DNA of 9,806 nt from Clostridiales bacterium (GTDB taxonomy: Bacteria > Bacillota > Clostridia > Lachnospirales > Lachnospiraceae): NCBI GenBank assembly GCA_029267975.1, contig JAJUHH010000080.1, positions 1 through 9,806 of the forward strand, given 5' to 3'. Below the pieces are notes generated by a model. It did not search any database and had not been told where the DNA came from. It saw only the letters and a list, made by a program, of their open reading frames with translations. Numbering within the stretch: position 1 is the first letter of the stretch; the number at the start of each line of letters is the position of its first letter. Both the position numbers and the translations under genes were made by a program. Of the stretch, positions 5,896-9,806 are shown piece by piece.

Positions 5896-6849
5896 TCATA
5901 AATTCATATCCTCCGGGAAGCCCAGCATGATATTCATATTCTGAATGGCTGCCCCTGAAGCACCCTTCCCCAGATTATCGATTCTTGTAAGAATGAGAGC
6001 ACTACCCTTAGCCTCATTCCCAAATACAAAGATCTCAGCCTGATTGCTATCGTTGCAGACCGTAATATCAACACCACCATCGAAGAGGAAACTGTCATCG
6101 CTATAAGGCATAACGGTAACGAATTTCTCCTCTTGATAATGTTCGCTTAATATTTCATGAATATGCTTGGCCGTCACACCCTTTGACAGGAGCCTGGTAT
6201 GTAGGGGCAGCATAACCCCCATCCCCTTATAATTATTCCCCAGAATGGGAACAAACACAGGAGGCTCCTGCAGGCCTGCGTGAAGCGTCATTTCCGGTAA
6301 ATGCTTATGATTTAAAGACAGGGCATAGGGCCTGGGTGCCTGAGCATAAGCATTCTTTCCTTCGTTTTGCTCATATTTTTCAATCAATGGCTTACCACCA
6401 CCGCTATATCCGGTTAAGCTTTGGCAGGTCAGCGGATAATCGGCTGGCATTACCTGATTCTTGATCAGGGGATAAACGGATAGCAGAAAAGCCGTTGCAT
6501 GACAGCCCGGGTTACTTACCCGCCTGCTCTTCTGAATAGCCTCCCGATGGGCCTTGGATAACTCCGGCAGTCCATAGGTCCAGCCGTCTGCCACACGATG
6601 TGCCGTACTGGCGTCAATGATCTTCGTATTCGGGCTGCTGATGAAGCTTACCGCCTCCCTGGCAGCATCGTCAGGCAGGCATAAGAATACAAGATCCGCA
6701 TGATTGAGACATTTGGCCCTTTCCACCGGATCACGACGTCTCTCAGGATCAATCGTAATAATCTCCAGCTCAGAATATAAGGCAAGTCTTTCTTTAATCT
6801 TTAATCCCGTGGTACCGGATTGCCCGTCCACATATATTTTCTTCTTCAT
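5896..6849 (-). CDS. argC: N-acetyl-gamma-glutamyl-phosphate reductase, type 2
   Basis: Cytoplasmic NADPH-dependent enzyme of arginine biosynthesis. It reduces N-acetyl-glutamyl-5-phosphate to the semialdehyde. The 317-residue length matches the short type 2 form; type 1 is about 345. Visible features are the dinucleotide motif GQSGTTG (residues 9-15), DLVFLCLPDDAA (52-63), IIDASTAHR (77-85) and the catalytic Cys 116 in SNPGCHATAF. TGYSGGGKP follows, a conserved active-site segment. The ATG at 6849 has GAGGTG (6855-6860) five bases upstream. It is alone: no argJ, argB, argD or argF is next to it, unlike the usual argC-led cluster. It has a near-consensus promoter (7012-7040) and a leader of about 155 bases with three 21-bp repeats (6877-6939). 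These are possible ArgR sites, on spacing and on a partial TGAAT-like half-site only. Confidence 0.95.
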   Translation of the reverse strand: MKKKIYVDGQSGTTGLKIKERLALYSELEIITIDPERRRDPVERAKCLNHADLVFLCLPDDAAREAVSFISSPNTKIIDASTAHRVADGWTYGLPELSKAHREAIQKSRRVSNPGCHATAFLLSVYPLIKNQVMPADYPLTCQSLTGYSGGGKPLIEKYEQNEGKNAYAQAPRPYALSLNHKHLPEMTLHAGLQEPPVFVPILGNNYKGMGVMLPLHTRLLSKGVTAKHIHEILSEHYQEEKFVTVMPYSDDSFLFDGGVDITVCNDSNQAEIFVFGNEAKGSALILTRIDNLGKGASGAAIQNMNIMLGFPEDMNL

Positions 6850-6876
6850 CAGATCACCTCAGATATTCTAATTGTA

Positions 6877-6939
6877 ATTCATGTATACCTCTTCACGATG
6901 CATATATTCCTACTCACAATACATATATCTCTATTCACA
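6877..6939 (-). repeat. Three 21-bp tandem repeats in the argC leader (possible ArgR boxes)
   Basis: Units 6877-6897, 6898-6918 and 6919-6939 agree at 13 of 21 positions in all three copies, and the last two differ at only 4 positions. Shared on the + strand are AT-x-CAT-x-TAT in the first ten bases and TCAC near the end. Read on the minus strand each unit starts with GTGA, as GTGAATAGAGATATATG in the first transcribed copy. This loosely recalls the ArgR box TGAAT-4-ATTCA. The 21-bp period equals two helical turns and the known centre-to-centre spacing of paired ARG boxes. Another TGAAT-TACA-ATTAG lies at about 6868-6881. The right half of the palindrome is poor, so ArgR binding is only a hypothesis. 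There are no spacers, so it is not a CRISPR. Confidence 0.55.
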
Positions 6940-6940
6940 G

Positions 6941-6977
6941 TATTGAAAATACGGTTAACTCTGCCTGAATTTCAATA
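6941..6977 (-). other. Hairpin in the argC leader
   Basis: TATTGAAA and TTTCAATA (6941-6948 and 6970-6977) pair perfectly over a 21-base loop, immediately upstream of the tandem repeats in the transcript. There is no T-run after it, so it is not a terminator by itself. It may be a leader structure or chance. Confidence 0.3.
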
Positions 6978-7011
6978 TAGCAATCTTATATTTATGCATC
7001 ATTTATATATA

Positions 7012-7040
7012 AATATACATTCAGTGATCTGTGTTGTCAA
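7012..7040 (-). promoter_or_regulatory. argC: Near-consensus sigma-A promoter of argC
   Basis: On the minus strand a perfect TTGACA (7035-7040) is followed by exactly 17 bases and TATATT (7012-7017). Transcription would begin near 7005, leaving a leader of about 155 bases. A second candidate (TTGAAA, 18 bases, TATTTT, about 6945-6975) lies closer to the gene and immediately before the repeats. I see no T-box motif or known riboswitch in the leader. Confidence 0.7.
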
Positions 7041-7131
7041 CAAAAACTGCGATTTTATTTTCAACTTTCAGGCTCATTCGTCTTCCGGGATGATACCTCT
7101 GCCCAGAATATACTTGGATGGGGCAGGAGCC

Positions 7132-8217
7132 CTAAAAGCTACGAATAATATCCGCATTCAGAACCTTTAATATCTCGCAGGCCAAACGGACCGCACTGTC
7201 ATAATCATAATAGCTGGAATAGCAATAATGGGTATGAGCATAGCGAACCGGCATACCGATGACTATGGTTGGAACCCCTTGTCCCGACAGATGAATGGAA
7301 GAACCATTGGTGCCGCCACCGGCTCTCACCGCTTCCTGTACGGGGAGATTGTATTTTTGGGCAAGATCAAGGGCAAAGCGCTGGAATCTGGGGTTGGTAA
7401 TCATTCTGGCATCAATGTGCCTGAGCATGGGTCCTTTTTTCAGCGCTGTCTGGATCTCGTAGCTTTCCGCGCTGGTATCATCCGCAGGACAACCCTCGAA
7501 TACGATTGCTATATCAGGCTTGATCACTCTGGTGGTGACTACACAGCCTCTGGCTCCCACCTCTTCCTGGCAGGCGATACCTGCTACCACATCAACCGCA
7601 AGAGCTTCCCCCTGAAGGGCTCGCATGGTGGTAATGATACCTGCACAGCCCAGACGGTTATCAAAAGCCTTACCCAGCATAAGATCATGCTTATTGTCAT
7701 ATTCAAAATCCACACAGGGCACCACAGGTTCACCGATGCGGACCTTAAAATCCCTGATGGCCTCTTCTCTTGAAGTAGCCCCGATATCAATGGTTAGCTG
7801 ACCAATCTCCGGCGGTGCACTCTTCTCCCGCTCCGACATGTAGTGAGGCGGCTTGCTGGCGATTACACCGGGAATATATTCATAATCAGCATTGCGAACC
7901 ATAACCTTGTGTGCCGGTATATTGGTAGTTACCCAGCTTCCTAAGGGGATGATCTTTAAGGTACCGTTGGGCTTGATTGCCTGTACCATAAAGCCCACCT
8001 CATCACTATGGGCATCCAACTGTACCACAGGGCGGTCACCTGTATTTTCCTTGCGATAGATGAACAGATTACGCAGGGAATCCTCTTTGATCTCTCCTAA
8101 TCCCTCTGCATAACGTTTTAGCATCTCTACCACCTGGTCCTCAAAGCCTGATACTCCCTTGGCATTGGATAATGCTTCAATCATAGGTAAATTTGCTTCT
8201 TTACTGAAAACATCCAT
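7132..8217 (-). CDS. M42 family metallo-aminopeptidase (glutamyl aminopeptidase/FrvX type)
   Basis: Cytoplasmic di-metal aminopeptidase that trims N-terminal residues from peptides; family members often form large tetrahedral assemblies. The 361-residue length is normal for the family. Metal-site elements in order: His 70 in DAHSDEVG, Asp 186 in KAFDNRLG, the Glu 218-Glu 219 pair in ACQEEVGARG (general base plus ligand), Glu 241 in FEGCPADDT and His 328 in RYAHTH. Glu at 241, where TET-type enzymes have Asp, occurs in other M42 members. The segment between about 80 and 170 is the inserted dimerisation domain. No signal peptide is present. The ATG at 8217 has AAAGGAG (8226-8232), which overlaps the stop codon of the upstream M20 gene, so translational coupling is likely. 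It is the last gene of the DUF3793-M20-M42 unit. Substrate preference cannot be read from the sequence. Confidence 0.93.
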   Translation of the reverse strand: MDVFSKEANLPMIEALSNAKGVSGFEDQVVEMLKRYAEGLGEIKEDSLRNLFIYRKENTGDRPVVQLDAHSDEVGFMVQAIKPNGTLKIIPLGSWVTTNIPAHKVMVRNADYEYIPGVIASKPPHYMSEREKSAPPEIGQLTIDIGATSREEAIRDFKVRIGEPVVPCVDFEYDNKHDLMLGKAFDNRLGCAGIITTMRALQGEALAVDVVAGIACQEEVGARGCVVTTRVIKPDIAIVFEGCPADDTSAESYEIQTALKKGPMLRHIDARMITNPRFQRFALDLAQKYNLPVQEAVRAGGGTNGSSIHLSGQGVPTIVIGMPVRYAHTHYCYSSYYDYDSAVRLACEILKVLNADIIRSF

Positions 8218-8230
8218 AAGATTAGCTCCT

Positions 8231-9346
8231 TTATTCTTTCTCTGTCATTAATTTTAATACCAGCTCGCTGCACTGGACTAACTCCTTGATATCGGTATAT
8301 TCCCCACAGGAATGAACCTGATGCATACTGCAGGCCATGACGATGCCGGTAATTCCATTTCGTAAAAATACATTGTTATCACTGCCGCCAAAGGTTTCGA
8401 TCAGCTTCACCGGCAGCCCAAGTTCCCTGCAGGCAGACTGAAAACGCTTGACCACCGGATGCTTTTTATCCACCTCATAAGCAATGCAGCCAAAGGAGAT
8501 AGAAAACTCCAGCCTTGCCCCTTTGCTTGCTGCCACTTTCGTCATGGTCTGTTTTATCTCATTGATCCTCTCCAGTGCTCTTTGGTGATCCAGACAGCGG
8601 ACCTCTCCTTTGAGCACACATTCCGCGGATACGATATTTCTTGCCTTACCGCCTTCGATCAGACCGATATTTACTGTCATCTGAGGATCAATCCGCCCCT
8701 GTTCTATCAGGCTTATCGCTTCTGCAGCAACAGCGATTGCATTGATCCCACGCTCGGGAGCAAAACCTGCATGAGAGGCCTTACCGATAAATTTGGCAGA
8801 AAACCCAATGACTGTGGGGGCCTTAAGCGCTGCTGTTCCTATGGTCCCATCAAGGTCCAGCACATAAGCTTCCTTCGCTTTAATTTTTCGAAAATCAAAT
8901 ACCTTACATCCCTTCAGATAATACTCCTCTGCAATGGAAAACAGTACCTCTATGCTTCGGTGAGGAAGTCCCTGCTCTCTGATGCTTCGAATTGCTTCAA
9001 GGATGGAAACAACGCCGGACAGATCATCCGCTCCCAATACCGTGGTGCCGTCGCTGGTGATCCTACCGTCGTTATGTATGACTGCCTTCTTATCCTTGCC
9101 CGGCTCCACCGTATCCATGTGGGCTGAAAAAAGCAGGGGCTCTCCCGGCAGTGAGCCTTGTAAAAAACCATAGATATTACCGCTATTCCCTCGGTAACAT
9201 TCTCCAGCCTCATCTTCTGTCACTGTAAATCCAAGAGAAAGCAAGGTTTCCTTCAGGCGGTCCGCCATCTGCCTCTCCTGAAATGGAACTGAATCAATTG
9301 CCACCAAGCTGCAAAATTCCTCAACCATCCTATCTTGATTTACCAT
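8231..9346 (-). CDS. M20 family peptidase, PepT-like (tripeptidase T-like)
   Basis: Cytoplasmic zinc exopeptidase of the M20 family, PepT-like group, 371 residues from the chosen start. Metal ligands in order: His 76 in FSAHMDTVEPG with Asp 78, bridging Asp 107 in LGADDLSG, the Glu 140-Glu 141 pair in SIAEEYYLKG, Asp 164 or 166 in YVLDLDG, and His 345 in QVHSCGEYTD. The dimerisation domain starts near GKASHAGFAPERGINAI (188-204). The frame is open to 9415, but the ATG at 9346 follows GAGGTGAG at suitable spacing, and the family normally starts close before VEEFCSLVAIDS. The gene lies 25 bases after the DUF3793 stop and 13 bases before the M42 start, consistent with one transcript. Tri- or dipeptide substrates are inferred from the family. 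Confidence 0.92.
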   Translation of the reverse strand: MVNQDRMVEEFCSLVAIDSVPFQERQMADRLKETLLSLGFTVTEDEAGECYRGNSGNIYGFLQGSLPGEPLLFSAHMDTVEPGKDKKAVIHNDGRITSDGTTVLGADDLSGVVSILEAIRSIREQGLPHRSIEVLFSIAEEYYLKGCKVFDFRKIKAKEAYVLDLDGTIGTAALKAPTVIGFSAKFIGKASHAGFAPERGINAIAVAAEAISLIEQGRIDPQMTVNIGLIEGGKARNIVSAECVLKGEVRCLDHQRALERINEIKQTMTKVAASKGARLEFSISFGCIAYEVDKKHPVVKRFQSACRELGLPVKLIETFGGSDNNVFLRNGITGIVMACSMHQVHSCGEYTDIKELVQCSELVLKLMTEKE

Positions 9347-9371
9347 AGCCTCACCTCTATTTCTATATTCT

Positions 9372-9806
9372 TTACCTCTCATCCCTATATTCGCAAAGCT
9401 CCTCCAATATTCCACCCAGCATTAAGTGCTTTAATGCCTGATGCTTCATCTCCTGATATTGAGCAAAGGTTCGTCTTGCAGCAGCTACGTCCACATATAC
9501 CTTCCAGGCACCACTGAGAAGATAATTCTTTCCCCCATTTCGAATAAAGCCTTCCACATCTCCCAGGGGATAGCCCAGAATAACCCCGATTTCATGCGGA
9601 AACGCCCCAGCACTCTTAAGATACGCTTCATAACGCTTCTTCAAGTGCAAGAGCACATCCGCAGGTATATGCACATGAAACTCATATCCGAACCCTTTAA
9701 GAAACTGCATTCGCGCTCTATTCTTAAGACATTGGTCAAGTAAGTCCTCATCATAGATGAGAAAATAGCTTCTTATTTCGGTCTGGGTGAGTGGATATAA
9801 TTTACA
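9372..9806 (-). CDS. DUF3793 family protein, C-terminal part (cut by right edge)
   Basis: The frame stays open through the last base of the window, so the start lies beyond the edge; the Met at 9710 is internal. About 144 residues are visible. The signature of the family is FPHEIGVILGYPLGDVEGFIRNGG followed by NYLLSGAWKVYVDVAAARRTFAQY. The upstream part (RSYFLIYDEDLLDQCLKNRARMQFLKGFGY) also fits. DUF3793 proteins are mostly Clostridial, about 180-200 residues, and of unknown function. No membrane segment is visible. The M20 gene follows after 25 bases, so the protein appears to be co-transcribed with the two peptidases. That is the only functional hint here. Confidence 0.85.
   Translation of the reverse strand, partial: CKLYPLTQTEIRSYFLIYDEDLLDQCLKNRARMQFLKGFGYEFHVHIPADVLLHLKKRYEAYLKSAGAFPHEIGVILGYPLGDVEGFIRNGGKNYLLSGAWKVYVDVAAARRTFAQYQEMKHQALKHLMLGGILEELCEYRDER

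Noticed and set aside
6877..6939. CRISPR-like short repeats
   Set aside because: The 21-bp units are directly adjacent with no spacers and there are no cas genes.
6850..7005. T-box or riboswitch in the argC leader
   Set aside because: No T-box consensus, no terminator with a T-run and no recognisable aptamer in the leader.
7099..7126. CTGCCC/GGGCAG hairpin after the M42 gene as terminator
   Set aside because: Only a 6-bp stem with a long loop and no T-run afterwards; the end of this operon's transcript is not identifiable.
6820..7170. 116-residue open frame on the + strand
   Set aside because: Spans the argC promoter and repeat region; its Ile/His-rich repeats are just the translation of the 21-bp repeats.
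7228..7773. 181-residue open frame on the + strand
   Set aside because: Antisense to the conserved core of the M42 peptidase; no recognisable domain.
8459..9127. 222-residue open frame on the + strand
   Set aside because: Lies wholly antisense to the M20 peptidase gene, whose metal ligands are all intact; no family features and no proper ribosome site.

Overview
The window looks like ordinary chromosomal DNA of a low-to-mid G+C anaerobic Firmicute, most likely a Clostridia/Lachnospiraceae member (the Lachnoclostridium/Anaerocolumna type; this is inference). The basis is strong AGGAGG-type ribosome binding sites, AT-rich spacers with sigma-A promoters, a DUF3793 protein, a PepF-type M3 peptidase, an M42 peptidase and a Firmicute-style sensor kinase. 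I see no phage, transposase, CRISPR, rRNA, tRNA or toxin/defence genes.

Layout. 3-806 (+): 3' part of a sensor histidine kinase cut by the left edge, closed by a hairpin (809-833). 953-1165 (-): a 70-residue protein of unknown function with its own promoter and a perfect palindrome over the -35 box. 1166-1555: a 390-base spacer dominated by a 160-base imperfect inverted repeat (1339-1498). 1556-3310 (-): PepF/M3 oligoendopeptidase. 3379-4014 (-): a protein resembling the permuted papain-like (YiiX/NlpC-P60) fold, with a good promoter about 100 bases upstream. 4358-4954 (-) and 5190-5705 (+): a divergent pair, an Frm2/Hbn1-like nitroreductase and an OhrR-type MarR regulator, sharing a 235-base spacer with three OhrR-box-like sequences placed on the promoters. 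5896-6849 (-): type 2 argC, alone, with a near-consensus promoter and a leader of about 155 bases that contains three 21-bp tandem repeats. 7132-9806 (-): apparent operon DUF3793 (partial, cut by the right edge) - M20 PepT-like peptidase - M42 aminopeptidase, with gaps of 25 and 13 bases.

How the genes fit together. Three metallopeptidases (M3, M20, M42) point to intracellular peptide breakdown, with M20 and M42 co-transcribed. The OhrR/nitroreductase pair reads as an organic-peroxide-responsive module: the regulator keeps the sensing Cys, a second Cys at the 2-Cys spacing, and both Tyr residues that contact the sensing Cys, but the gene it probably controls is a nitroreductase and not an Ohr peroxidase. 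argC has no arginine-pathway neighbours here and appears to be separately regulated.

No clear new multi-gene system was found. The most useful leads are the OhrR-nitroreductase module and its operators, the long inverted repeat at 1339-1498, and the 21-bp repeats in the argC leader.
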